Of a DNA stretch of 64,000 nt, positions 18,613 to 27,103 are shown in pieces. This DNA is from Verrucomicrobiota bacterium (lineage in GTDB: Bacteria > Verrucomicrobiota > Lentisphaeria > JABSQK01 > JAJFLO01), in the NCBI GenBank assembly GCA_021772635.1, contig JAJFLP010000059.1, forward strand, positions 1 to 64,000. Reading direction: 5' to 3'. Both the position numbers and the translations under genes were made by a program. Position 1 is the stretch's first letter, and each line of letters opens with the position of its first letter. Under the pieces are notes generated by a model. The model did no database searches, had not been told where the DNA came from, and was given only the letters and a program-made list of their open reading frames with translations.

Positions 18613-18713
18613 CTTAAATTTTGCAAGGTTGCGCTTGATCCTACGGCAGATCTATTCAATAGTAAGGAGTTGCCTTTCGGATGATTTGCAAGCAAAAAAG
18701 TATAAAGGCTTAA

Positions 18714-19757
18714 ATGGTTTCTTTCATGCCACTTCCTAATAAAAGCTTTCCATTCTCCCTCAGTTTGGCGCTACGTGTAGTAAAGACACGAATGGCGCTG
18801 GTCTCCGTTGCGCTTAGTCTCGTCTTCTTAGCAGAACCGCCAACAGCCACTGCTGAGGTTGCGTTTAATGTCACGTATCTGGATGTCACCAATACGACTG
18901 GGAACGGGTTCAATGACGCTACTCTTGGCGCAACACGCCAGTCGACGTTTGAGTCAGTTTTCACTTACATCAATACGGTGGTCGACCATTCAGGAACGGT
19001 CGAAGTGGAGGTGAAAGAGTCACAAACGGACGGCGATGGTTTTCTTGCAGCGGCCGGAGCCGCGTATCCTACCAGTCCCCCGGGATTCGAGAACGGCGAA
19101 GTTTTTCGCGGGGCCAATGGAACTGGGCTGTTTACCGGTTCGGACATGGGCGTAACCTTTGACTTCGGCTTCAACTGGAATTCCGATACGTCAGCGCCAA
19201 GCGGGTCAGAGTTCGACTTGTTTACTGTCGCGCTCCATGAAATTACCCATGGCATGGGATTCTCCAGCCTTGTGACTTCAACTGGAATCAGTGGGATCGG
19301 GGAGCCGGGGACGAATCCCGGGATTTTTTCCGTATACGACACTTTTCTGGAATTAGGTAATGGAACGCCGTTATTTTCAGCAGGCGGAAACTTTGACGGA
19401 TCGACCGGAGACTTAATCAGCGACGATATTTTCTTTGACGGGACAAACGCTCGCCAGGGTAATGGCGGGCAACCGATAAAAATTTTTGCACCGGGATCGT
19501 TTCAAGAGGGATCGAGCATCTCTCATATTGATTCCAGTTTGTCAACTGCTGTCATGAATCCTACGGTTGGGACTGGAGTATCCAAACGCGAGTATACAAC
19601 GGCGGACCTTGGGATCCTCGCGGATATCGGGTGGAATCTAAGCGCGTCCGCTTCGGCATCGCTGAACGTCCCTGAGCCGTCAACATGGGCCCTGGCGGTT
19701 TTGACGTTCTGCAGTATATTTGCCGTTCGCCGTAAGGCATCCGGCAGAAGTTCTTAG
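18714..19757 (+). CDS. PEP-CTERM zinc metalloprotease (copy 1)
   Basis: A 347-residue exported protein. The signal peptide runs to about residue 47. The zinc motif HEITH (175-179) is followed by GMGFSS; a later SHID (His271) and AVMNP resemble the third ligand and Met-turn of metzincin-like enzymes. The C-terminus has a PEP-CTERM sorting signal: VPEPSTWALAVL at 319-330, a hydrophobic helix, then RRK. The family resembles NF038122-type PEP-CTERM metalloproteases. An exosortase should cleave the signal and place the protein at the cell surface. The paralogue is on the other strand at 20841. It lies between the TPR gene and the QLEY-family gene. Confidence 0.88.
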   Translation: MVSFMPLPNKSFPFSLSLALRVVKTRMALVSVALSLVFLAEPPTATAEVAFNVTYLDVTNTTGNGFNDATLGATRQSTFESVFTYINTVVDHSGTVEVEVKESQTDGDGFLAAAGAAYPTSPPGFENGEVFRGANGTGLFTGSDMGVTFDFGFNWNSDTSAPSGSEFDLFTVALHEITHGMGFSSLVTSTGISGIGEPGTNPGIFSVYDTFLELGNGTPLFSAGGNFDGSTGDLISDDIFFDGTNARQGNGGQPIKIFAPGSFQEGSSISHIDSSLSTAVMNPTVGTGVSKREYTTADLGILADIGWNLSASASASLNVPEPSTWALAVLTFCSIFAVRRKASGRSS

Positions 19758-19828
19758 AGCCGCACATATCTTTGCTGAGTGTAGCCGATATCTTTCCTTA
19801 TAATATCTCGCTGTGGTTCTGTACTGTC

Positions 19829-20443
19829 ATGAAAACCGACTTTTCTACTTTTTGTCATAGTGTTATTCTTGTCTTGGCCGTTTCCGGACTAATAAGCGTC
19901 AATATCGCATGTGGACAGTCTTCCGCTTCGCGAAAGGCTCTCCCCAGAATCCTGATTCAGCTGGAATACGATGCGCCGATGATTGCGGACCAGGACACGA
20001 CCCCACTTCTCCGCGTTTACGTAAACGGGCAGGTACTTGTTCATTATCCGGACTACACCGTCAGGGCAGGCGATTATGGCGTACAGTTAAACGAGAAGGA
20101 GCTTGCGGAAATTCGAGGTTGGATGAAGGCGAGTGATCTCGGGAGCAGCTTACAAGATTCAATTATAACCCAGAAGCAGATCGCTATGCTGGCCCGCAAG
20201 TCCGCCGGGGTCAAGCCGACTGCTATGCGCAGGGTACTCGATGGAGCGACGACTGTCATTAAATATCGTCGGGCATCGGTCGGCGACGTCGATTTCCTGA
20301 TGCCGGCTAAAATTAGCTGGTACGACCTTCAGAATGAGGCGAGCCATTATCCAGAGGTCACTGCGCTGGTAAAGCTTGCGGAACTTGAAAAGAAGTTACT
20401 GACGCTGACGAAAAGGAATGACCTTCGGCAAGTAGTGAAGTGA
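19829..20443 (+). CDS. Exported protein of unknown function, QLEY family (copy 1)
   Basis: I do not recognise the family. From ATG 19829 it is 204 residues with a signal peptide ending near NIACGQ, a weak lipobox. An in-frame TTG at 19772 would add 19 residues but gives a poorer signal sequence. Conserved blocks shared with the paralogue at 24372 are QLEYD, LLRVYVNGQVLVH, AGDYGVQLNEKEL and a C-terminal LAELEKKLLTLTKR helix. It starts 71 nt after the PEP-CTERM protease stop. Its stop TGA (20441-20443) opens a GTGTTGCG repeat. Confidence 0.75.
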   Translation: MKTDFSTFCHSVILVLAVSGLISVNIACGQSSASRKALPRILIQLEYDAPMIADQDTTPLLRVYVNGQVLVHYPDYTVRAGDYGVQLNEKELAEIRGWMKASDLGSSLQDSIITQKQIAMLARKSAGVKPTAMRRVLDGATTVIKYRRASVGDVDFLMPAKISWYDLQNEASHYPEVTALVKLAELEKKLLTLTKRNDLRQVVK

Positions 20444-20580
20444 TTCGTGTTGCGTGCTACGTGTTGCGTGGTTCGTATGACGTGAAGGCGTGTTGCGTGT
20501 TTAGCAGTTTACGGTCGATCAGAGTTCAATCTGAGAGGGGATATGTAATCGGGGTTGCATTTTGAACGCGCGCACACTTT
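20441..20580 (+). repeat. GTGTTGCG repeat block (copy 1)
   Basis: It begins with the stop codon of the upstream gene, TGA then TTCGTGTTGCGTG. It continues through GTGTTTAGCAGTTTACGGT, CAGAGTTCAATCTGAG and GGGGTTGCATTTTGAACGCG. An almost identical block follows the paralogous gene at 25023. The core from GTGTTGCGTG to AACGCGCGC (about 85 nt) differs at only about two positions between the copies. Confidence 0.9.
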
Positions 20581-20584
20581 TCCT

Positions 20585-20650
20585 TATACTGCAAACAGTA
20601 CAATTAAAGGCTGTCAGTCGGGTGGTTTGGAACGATATTTCGTCCCGCAT
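20585..20650 (+). repeat. Palindrome-headed repeat (copy H)
   Basis: Head TACTGCAAACAGTA (20587-20600, one base off a perfect palindrome), then CAATTAAAGG and the tail fragment GGAACGATATTTCG. It directly follows the GTGTTGCG block, so two repeat families are stacked downstream of one gene. Confidence 0.75.
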
Positions 20651-20840
20651 GCGGAACCAAGGCGATGAGTATGTAAAATTTATAACGGAGACGGATTTCT
20701 TGGCTACCGGGTGGAGGTTTTAGGCGCACTGCTCTAAATACGGTAACTCGATAAGTCAGGATCCGAATATCGCGACGTTTCCTGACCGAGGAGATGCTTC
20801 AAGGGCTTATTTGTGATGGCAAGAAGTCGGAGGTATTATC
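20651..20840. other. Intergenic spacer
   Basis: It lies between convergent genes. CCCGCATGCGG at 20645-20655 is another small palindrome, also present in copy A at 3928-3938. Nothing else is recognised. Confidence 0.4.
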
Positions 20841-21923
20841 TTACGCTTGGGTAGCAGGTGCGCATTTGGAGGTACATGCGCCGGTCGATTTTCGGCGGTT
20901 GTACGCATAGATGCCGGAAATCATCGCTAGAAATAAAACGTAAGTACTTGGCTCCGGAATAACACTCAGACTGAAGCCGATATCTTTGAATATCCCCTCT
21001 TCGATAGCGCTGAAGTTTCGTGGTCCCGGTCCGGTATCGGTAGCGGCGAGCATCAAAAGCCCGGACAGCATCGCGTTTTGGTCGTCGAGATGACTGCCAC
21101 TACTTCCTTGCTCCCAAGGATTAGGACTGTAAATGCCAACACGGTTTCCGCCGTTAGCAGCGTTGGTATTCGGGCCATCGAAAAATAATCCACCTGTCGG
21201 CGAGGCTCCGCCGACGCTTGCGGTGGTCCAGAGGCTGGAATTGATATCGAAAGATCCGTCATCGATAATGGGTGTGCCGTTTACGTCGGTGATAAAATTA
21301 TCAAACGGCCGCCAACGACCGTTCGTGGTGTTACCGAACCCGTCCGTGCCAGCCTCTAAAATATCACTGGCAAATCCGAGGGTATGGGCCAGTTCATGTA
21401 TCATCGTTGACTTGAAGTCGAACTTACTGCCGTCTATATCGTCATCCAAATCCCATGGCTGTCCGAAGTTGACGTTAACTGTCCCATCCGCTGTTGACCC
21501 GTTGAGGTCTGTCGCACCGTTGGTAATCGCTTTAGTGCCGACGACGCCGCGCTCGTTAAAGCCGGGATCACTGGGATCCCCGAATTGGGTACCCGCGCTA
21601 GCCAATGTGTCACTCATATCGTTGAACGACGTCACGGAGATGTCAATGGTCGCAGTATGGGTGAAAAAGCCGCCAAGTGTGAGGGCCGCGGATTCAAGAG
21701 AGTCCCGACGAGCTTGCCCCTCCGTTGCGTCCTCGAATCCCCCCGCCGCGCTCCCGATAGCACCCGGATAGATGAAGTTGAATGATAATGCGGCGGACGC
21801 TTCCGGGTGTAGGGTTAAACTTATAACTGCGAGTACGATAACTGTCGCAGACGTGATTAATCGGGTGAGGACAGAAGTCCTTGATTTCGAAGAAAGAGTA
21901 GCAGCGCGGTTCGTTGGTGTCAT
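20841..21923 (-). CDS. PEP-CTERM zinc metalloprotease (copy 2)
   Basis: A 360-residue paralogue of the protein at 18714. The signal peptide runs to about residue 45. The zinc motif HELAH (176-180) is followed by TLGFAS, and a SHLD (277-280) lies upstream of GLLMLAA. PEP-CTERM is at IPEPSTYVLFLAM (322-334) followed by YNRRK. Unusually, about 16 residues follow the basic cluster, including two cysteines (GACTSKCAP); sorting signals of this type normally end within a few residues of the basic patch. AAGGAAA sits 5 nt before the ATG. It is followed on the same strand by the paralogous TPR gene's region, mirroring copy 1. Confidence 0.88.
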   Translation of the reverse strand: MTPTNRAATLSSKSRTSVLTRLITSATVIVLAVISLTLHPEASAALSFNFIYPGAIGSAAGGFEDATEGQARRDSLESAALTLGGFFTHTATIDISVTSFNDMSDTLASAGTQFGDPSDPGFNERGVVGTKAITNGATDLNGSTADGTVNVNFGQPWDLDDDIDGSKFDFKSTMIHELAHTLGFASDILEAGTDGFGNTTNGRWRPFDNFITDVNGTPIIDDGSFDINSSLWTTASVGGASPTGGLFFDGPNTNAANGGNRVGIYSPNPWEQGSSGSHLDDQNAMLSGLLMLAATDTGPGPRNFSAIEEGIFKDIGFSLSVIPEPSTYVLFLAMISGIYAYNRRKSTGACTSKCAPATQA

Positions 21924-22044
21924 GGCGGTTTCCTTAATACGGACTGGAATTTAACGGTTCGTAGAATCGTCTATATGTGGAATAACAGTAACAAACGTAC
22001 TCTAACTAAAAATCTCACCGGGTCAAAATGAAAACCGGAAAAGA

Positions 22045-24144
22045 TCAATCTTTTTCTTCGCGGGTTATAATTTTTGCCAATAATAATTTTGCCTTGTCTG
22101 CACCTTCAAAATCCTGAGAGAGTGACAGGGCATTCCTGAGAGCGATCTCAGCGGCGGTGGGATCGCCAAGCTGATACAATGATTGTGCGAGGTGATAATG
22201 CACGATCGGATTTCGTGGATTTCTGGTGATAGACGTGGAGAACATCTCTTGTGAGCCTCTATAGTCTTCCTGTCCGTAAAGAGCGCATCCAAGGGTGTCC
22301 GCATAAAGGGGGCTGTCGGGATAACGGGTCAAAAGATTTTTCGCAAGGTTAAGAGCTTCTTCTGAAACTCCATTCTTTTCGAGGAGAAACATTGCCAGAT
22401 CATTCGCGATTATTGGATCACTCGGGAATTTTTTTAATGCGCCGCGATAAATGGCAATCGCATTATCCAAGTCCCCATAAAACCGATAGAGAAGCCCCAG
22501 TTGCCTTTCCGGGTGGGGCGACTCCGGGTGTGCGATTGATGCGGCCTTATAGATAGCAATCGCTTCGTCCTTCAATCCGAGTTTTTGGTGACAGGCTGCC
22601 ATCACCATCTGCATCTCGAGCAGGTTAGGGCGTAGTCTTAATATTTCTTCGATCTGTGCGATTGCCTCGTGGTAATTCTCCATGGCCACATACGCGCGAG
22701 CGATTATAACCCTCGACTCAACATGATCTTTGTCAGTGTTAATTACTGATTTTGCATATTTAATGGCTGGAGAGTACAACCTGAGCTGGAGATGCATGCC
22801 AGCTAGAATTAGGTTGGCTTTCAGATTGCCCGGGTATTCCTCGACCACCGATTTAAACATTTCCATTGCGTCATTTGTTAGACCTTTGTTATAGAGAATC
22901 TCAGCCAACCGCACTTTCGCAGTCGGCGACGAGGAATACGCTTTGATGCGTTTCTTGTATATCTCGATTGCCCTGTCAGACTCGCCTTTAAGAATGAGTA
23001 TTTCTGCCAGACATGACAAAGCCAAAGGGTTGCTCGGGTCGATGTCAAACACGCTTTCAAGCTGCTGCTCGGCTAATTCATACTCTTTGCGAATACCGTG
23101 CAACGATGCCAACCCAATTCTGGCTTCCACGGATTTCTGATTGACGTCGAGCGCTTTGCGGTAGTATGTCTCCGCTGTCTCCGGGACGTTAAGTGTGAAA
23201 TAAAGCGTAGCCGCCAGAATGAAGTTTTCTTCCCCGTTAATGGATAAGTTGACCGCGGTATCAAGCGCGTTCCGGGCATCGTCACGCTTCCTTTCGGTGT
23301 TGTAACACAATGCCTTAACCAAGTGCGGTTCCGCCATTTTCGGAGCCAGTTTTTCGGCCTCGATGGCATGGGACATTGCTTGCTGGTAGTTGCTGAGTTT
23401 TACGAGGAGCATCGCCAAACCTGAATGCGCCTCTGCCGATTTAGGATTGAGTTCAACCGCTTTACGAAACGCGTCTGATGCCGGGAGTGTATGTTTTAGC
23501 TCGGCGAGACATTTTCCGCGTCCGAGATATGCCGATGCGTTCGTCGGGGCATTCCTGATCGCGTTACTGTACTCAAGAAGCGCTTCCTGATAGTTACCAA
23601 GGGCGAAAAGCCGATTCGCGTTCGCGAGAAACGTTTTAATTTTTACTTGGGGATCCTTCGCAGGCGTCTTCGGTTGACCCGGTTTCGTTGAAGCGTTCGG
23701 CGGCATCCACGTTGCCCTAAGTTCGGATTTAACCGTAGCCGGGAGGTACGTACGCAAGGCCGAGAGAGTAGCGTAGCCGGGTACCGCCCATAAAGCGATC
23801 AAGGCAGCTCCAGCAATAATCTGGCGCTTCCAGGAACCGATCCAGTCGCTGTCGGAAGATGCGTCGGTGTCAAGGCAATAGCATTTCACCTGTGCGTTGT
23901 ATTCGATATGCGGGTATAGCAACTTAAACAAAACCGGGTTGCCGTATTTCGTTGCCGGTACGCAAATCTTAAGATCTGGCCCGACACTCTCCCGGAAAGG
24001 AGAAAATGGCGAATCCCTTTTGTCAGGTAGTTCGAACATGTCCTTGAGCGTATAACTTATTTGCCAAATCAGGATCCTGAAAAAATGGAGCGTTAGTAAG
24101 ATTAAATCGAAAGGGAGTCGGACTATTTTTATGACGGTAGACAT
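22045..24144 (-). CDS. Membrane-anchored TPR protein (copy 2)
   Basis: A 699-residue paralogue of the protein at 16417: the same N-terminal domain (IVRLPFDLILL, VPATKYGNPVLFKLLYPH), one membrane segment at about 106-128 and about 14 TPR-like units from residue 168 (EALLEYSNAIRNAPTN, AETYYRKALDVNQKS). Its order relative to the metalloprotease gene is the same as in copy 1 (TPR gene, then protease), but on the minus strand. The third partner at 24372 is divergent here, so the set was rearranged after duplication. It may scaffold an envelope complex; substrates are unknown. Confidence 0.85.
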   Translation of the reverse strand: MSTVIKIVRLPFDLILLTLHFFRILIWQISYTLKDMFELPDKRDSPFSPFRESVGPDLKICVPATKYGNPVLFKLLYPHIEYNAQVKCYCLDTDASSDSDWIGSWKRQIIAGAALIALWAVPGYATLSALRTYLPATVKSELRATWMPPNASTKPGQPKTPAKDPQVKIKTFLANANRLFALGNYQEALLEYSNAIRNAPTNASAYLGRGKCLAELKHTLPASDAFRKAVELNPKSAEAHSGLAMLLVKLSNYQQAMSHAIEAEKLAPKMAEPHLVKALCYNTERKRDDARNALDTAVNLSINGEENFILAATLYFTLNVPETAETYYRKALDVNQKSVEARIGLASLHGIRKEYELAEQQLESVFDIDPSNPLALSCLAEILILKGESDRAIEIYKKRIKAYSSSPTAKVRLAEILYNKGLTNDAMEMFKSVVEEYPGNLKANLILAGMHLQLRLYSPAIKYAKSVINTDKDHVESRVIIARAYVAMENYHEAIAQIEEILRLRPNLLEMQMVMAACHQKLGLKDEAIAIYKAASIAHPESPHPERQLGLLYRFYGDLDNAIAIYRGALKKFPSDPIIANDLAMFLLEKNGVSEEALNLAKNLLTRYPDSPLYADTLGCALYGQEDYRGSQEMFSTSITRNPRNPIVHYHLAQSLYQLGDPTAAEIALRNALSLSQDFEGADKAKLLLAKIITREEKD

Positions 24145-24371
24145 AGAGACGTGGTTTATCGTTGCGGTGGTGAATGAAAAGAATACGCAGGGGCATTAAA
24201 AGCAGACGAAGTGTTAAAAGAGTAACTCAGGTAAAGCTGGACTACAAGTAAACCTGGTATTCGCTCTGAGGTTCCCCAAGAATTATATTTCTGTAAGCCT
24301 CCTTCTCTGCTGCGGGTGGTTGATTTTCTGACTTCCAACGCCTTTTTTCAGGCATCTTTCGGAGGTTTCTG

Positions 24372-25025
24372 GTGTCAGACAGTGATATGAATGTCGTTAA
24401 ACATAGATACGTGTTTCCGGTTATTTTCGGGATAATAGCCCTAGTATGCCTTGTTAGCGTGAACCGGGGAGAGAACGATCAGACCAACTCTTCGTCAACT
24501 GAATCGTCTATCACTAATGCTATCGGCAGCATTCTTTTGCAGCTTGAATATGAGTCCGGGCGTATCAAGAACAAGGATCCAATACCGCCGTTGCGAATCT
24601 ATGAGGACGGCCTGGTACTTGTTCACTTTCCGCAGTACACAATCAAAGCAGGAGACTACCGTCTACAGCTTAAAGAAGAGGAACTGGAGGAAGTTCGTGG
24701 TTGGATGCGAGATAGCGACCTGCGAGAGGGGTTAGAGGAGTCGATCAGGAGCCAGAGACATATTGCCGTGCAGGCACGCAGAGCCGCTTCCGTCAAACCA
24801 GTCGCCTTTCGAACGATACTCGATAGATCCACCACTGTCATTAAGTATCGTCTCGCCGCAGCGGAGGAGGCCAGGATTTCAGGTTTAGAGAAAGTTAGCT
24901 GCTACGACCTTCGGAATGAGGCGGCTCAGTTTCCGGAGATAACTGCACTCGCAAAGCTTGCAGAACTTGAGAAGAAGTTGCAGGGCATTACGAAGCGTGA
25001 CGATTTGGTGAAGATAGTGGAGTGA
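24372..25025 (+). CDS. Exported protein of unknown function, QLEY family (copy 2)
   Basis: A 217-residue paralogue of the protein at 19829. GTG start with GGAGG 6 nt upstream. The N-terminal hydrophobic segment (about 14-28) is a signal anchor or signal peptide. Shared blocks are LLQLEYESG, LRIYEDGLVLVHFPQ, AGDYRLQLKEEELEEVRGWM and LAELEKKLQGITKRDDL. No known domain is recognised. It is divergent from the TPR gene. Its stop TGA (25023-25025) is the first part of the GTGTTGCG repeat block. Confidence 0.75.
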   Translation: MSDSDMNVVKHRYVFPVIFGIIALVCLVSVNRGENDQTNSSSTESSITNAIGSILLQLEYESGRIKNKDPIPPLRIYEDGLVLVHFPQYTIKAGDYRLQLKEEELEEVRGWMRDSDLREGLEESIRSQRHIAVQARRAASVKPVAFRTILDRSTTVIKYRLAAAEEARISGLEKVSCYDLRNEAAQFPEITALAKLAELEKKLQGITKRDDLVKIVE

Positions 25026-25247
25026 TTCGTGTTGCGTGGTTCCTGTTGCGTGTTGCGTGATTCGTGTGACGTGAAGACGTGAAGACGTGTTGCGTGTTTA
25101 GCAGTTTACGGTAGATCAGAGTTCAATCTGAGAGAGGATATGTAATCGGGGTTGCATTTTGAACGCGCGCGCACGATTTTTCTTAACACGCAACACGCAA
25201 CACGCAACACGCAACACGCAACACGACCCACGTAACACGAATCACTC
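25021..25247. repeat. Inverted GTGTTGCG repeat joining two convergent stop codons (copy 2)
   Basis: The left arm starts AGTGATTCGTGTTGCGTGG at 25021 and includes the stop of the upstream gene. The right arm, read on the minus strand from 25247, starts GAGTGATTCGTGTTACGTGG and includes the fumC stop. The right arm contains at least five tandem ACACGCA heptamers (about 25185-25225). The middle carries the conserved block also found at 20441-20580. It may act as a bidirectional terminator. Confidence 0.9.
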
Positions 25248-26627
25248 TTCTGGACGGACCATCTCCTCCGGACGTACCCAGTCGTCGAATTCATCCTCAG
25301 TCAGGAACTCTAAGTCCAATGCGGCTTCTTTGAGTGTTGTGTCCTCGCGCCAGGCTTTCAGGGCGATCTTCGCAGCCTTGTCGTATCCGATATGCTTATT
25401 CAAAGCGGTTACGAGCATTAATGAGTTATTTAGATTCTCATCGATATTCTTCCTGTTCGCTTCGATACCGGCGACGCAGTTGACAGTGAAAGAATTACAT
25501 GCGTCTGTTAGTAGATTAATCGATTGAATGATTGTATAAGCAAGTAACGGCTTGAATACGTTTAATTCGAAATTCCCCATCGCGCCCGCCATGCCGATAG
25601 TCGTATCATTCCCGTAGATTTGGCATGCGACCATGGTGACCATCTCGCATTGTGTGGGGTTAACTTTACCGGGCATAATTGAACTTCCGGGTTCATTCGC
25701 CGGCAGATTGATCTCGCCCAAACCGCTGCGGGGCCCGCTTCCAAGCCAGCGAACATCATTCGCAATCTTCATCAGCGCTGCCGCCAAGGTTTTAAGTGCG
25801 CCCGAGGCTTCGACAACTGCGTCGTGTGCAGCCATGGCAGCGAATTTATTCGGCGCTGTTCGAAATTCGTGACCGGTCAACTTCGAGATCTCGGCAGCCA
25901 TTTTCTCTGCATATCCGGCTTTCGTATTAATGCCTGTTCCGACCGCTGTCCCGCCGACACAAAGTTCACTCAGATGGTCCAGTGAATTTCCGATAGCCGC
26001 TTTCGCGTGCCGTAGTTGCGCAACGTACCCGCCGAATTCCTGGCCCAAGGTTAACGGGGTAGCGTCCTGCAGATGTGTTCGGCCGATTTTTACAATTTCG
26101 GCGAACTCGTTCGCTTTCATTTCTAACATATCCGCTAATCGATCGATTGCGGGTAACAGGCTTTCATTGATAGCCACTACCGCAGAAATGTGTATCGATG
26201 TTGGGACAGTGTCATTCGTTGACTGCGCCATGTTCACATGGTCGTTCGGGTGCACAGGTGATTTTGAGCCCATATCGCCGCCGAGCATTTCGATTCCGCG
26301 ATTCGCGATTACCTCGTTGACATTCATATTTGACTGCGTCCCGCTACCACTTTGCCAGATAACGAGTGGAAAATGATCGTCCAGCTTTCCTTGAATCACT
26401 TCGTCCGCTGCAGCTCGAATCGTATCGGCAAGTTTCTCATCCAGTGACCCGAGTTCGCAGTTCACCGTTGCGGCCGCTTTTTTTACGAGTGCATGGGCGA
26501 CAATGAATTCTTTCGGCAGACGTTGGTCACCGACCTTGAAGTTCTCGTATGCCCGCTGAGTTTGGGCACCGAAATATTTATCTTCCGGAACGAGGACTTC
26601 CCCAAGTGCATCCTTTTCCTTACGCAT
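25242..26627 (-). CDS. fumC: Fumarate hydratase, class II
   Basis: It interconverts fumarate and malate in the TCA cycle, in the cytosol. At 461 residues it has the usual class II length. The fumarase/aspartase signature [15 protein letters not shown] is present, along with [26 protein letters not shown] and GTAVGTGIN. Start 26627 is chosen because [11 protein letters not shown] matches the family N-terminus and GGGAG lies upstream; a longer frame to 26696 would add residues coded partly by a repeat hairpin. The C-terminus ends with VRPEE occurring twice in quick succession. The stop TGA is the tip of the GTGTTGCG repeat. Confidence 0.95.
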   Translation of the reverse strand: MRKEKDALGEVLVPEDKYFGAQTQRAYENFKVGDQRLPKEFIVAHALVKKAAATVNCELGSLDEKLADTIRAAADEVIQGKLDDHFPLVIWQSGSGTQSNMNVNEVIANRGIEMLGGDMGSKSPVHPNDHVNMAQSTNDTVPTSIHISAVVAINESLLPAIDRLADMLEMKANEFAEIVKIGRTHLQDATPLTLGQEFGGYVAQLRHAKAAIGNSLDHLSELCVGGTAVGTGINTKAGYAEKMAAEISKLTGHEFRTAPNKFAAMAAHDAVVEASGALKTLAAALMKIANDVRWLGSGPRSGLGEINLPANEPGSSIMPGKVNPTQCEMVTMVACQIYGNDTTIGMAGAMGNFELNVFKPLLAYTIIQSINLLTDACNSFTVNCVAGIEANRKNIDENLNNSLMLVTALNKHIGYDKAAKIALKAWREDTTLKEAALDLEFLTEDEFDDWVRPEEMVRPEE

Positions 26628-26673
26628 AGAAAATTTTCTCCCTTGAAACTTCGTGGATTTGACTGATGTTTTC

Positions 26674-26749
26674 ACCATGAAGGACATGAAGAGCATGAAG
26701 TAAAGACTTTATATATTTTCCCCTTCATGCTCTTCATGTCCTTCATGGT
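26674..26749. repeat. Perfect 27-bp inverted repeat of CATGAAG units
   Basis: Arms 26674-26700 (ACCATGAAGGACATGAAGAG and on) and 26723-26749 are exact reverse complements with a 22-nt AT-rich loop. Each arm contains CATGAAG-type units. It lies 46 nt upstream of the fumC start and could form a strong hairpin in the leader, or be a repeat of the same general class as the GTGTTGCG blocks. Confidence 0.9.
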
Positions 26750-27103
26750 TGTAAAGCATTTTTGGTTGGCAGGTTGCTCCTCTGAAACTTGGCGGAAATC
26801 TTCGATATTGTGAGCCCGTTTCGTATTGTAAAATGTGGGTTAAAAAGGAATCCCACTGGTGGGCTCGTCTGAACCTTAAGGAATTTTCGATTTTCGATCC
26901 GCCGTCGCCTATGCGGCTGAGGCGAGACAGGCTTTTGAAATTCGATTTGATATATTTCGGTATTTTACTAGGTAAGCTACGGCCTTAAAAGCTCCGATTT
27001 TTCCAAAATACACCAAAGACTGGTTTGATTAACTGCTTTCCAGATAGTGCCTCGAACACTCTGAGCCAAATCGCAATTCGCAAATCGAAAATCGAAAATC
27101 CCC
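26750..27103. other. fumC-ilvD intergenic region
   Basis: No gene is seen. CCCACTGGTGGG is at 26852-26863, as at 142-153. ATTTTCGATTTTCGATCC at about 26883-26900 and AATCGCAATTCGCAAATCG with AAAATCGAAAATC at 27069-27101 are two inverted copies of an ATTTTCG-type repeat flanking about 170 bp. The right copy ends at the ilvD stop codon. Confidence 0.55.

Noticed and set aside
16417-25025. Complete exosortase/PEP-CTERM biosynthesis locus
   Set aside because: No exosortase or glycan-synthesis gene is present; only the sorted proteins and TPR partners are seen.
25183-25225. CRISPR-like array
   Set aside because: The heptamer units are directly tandem without unique spacers, and no cas gene is nearby.
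25159-25527. Open frame across the ACACGCA heptamer repeats
   Set aside because: It is coded by repeat DNA and antisense to fumC, with low-complexity residues only.
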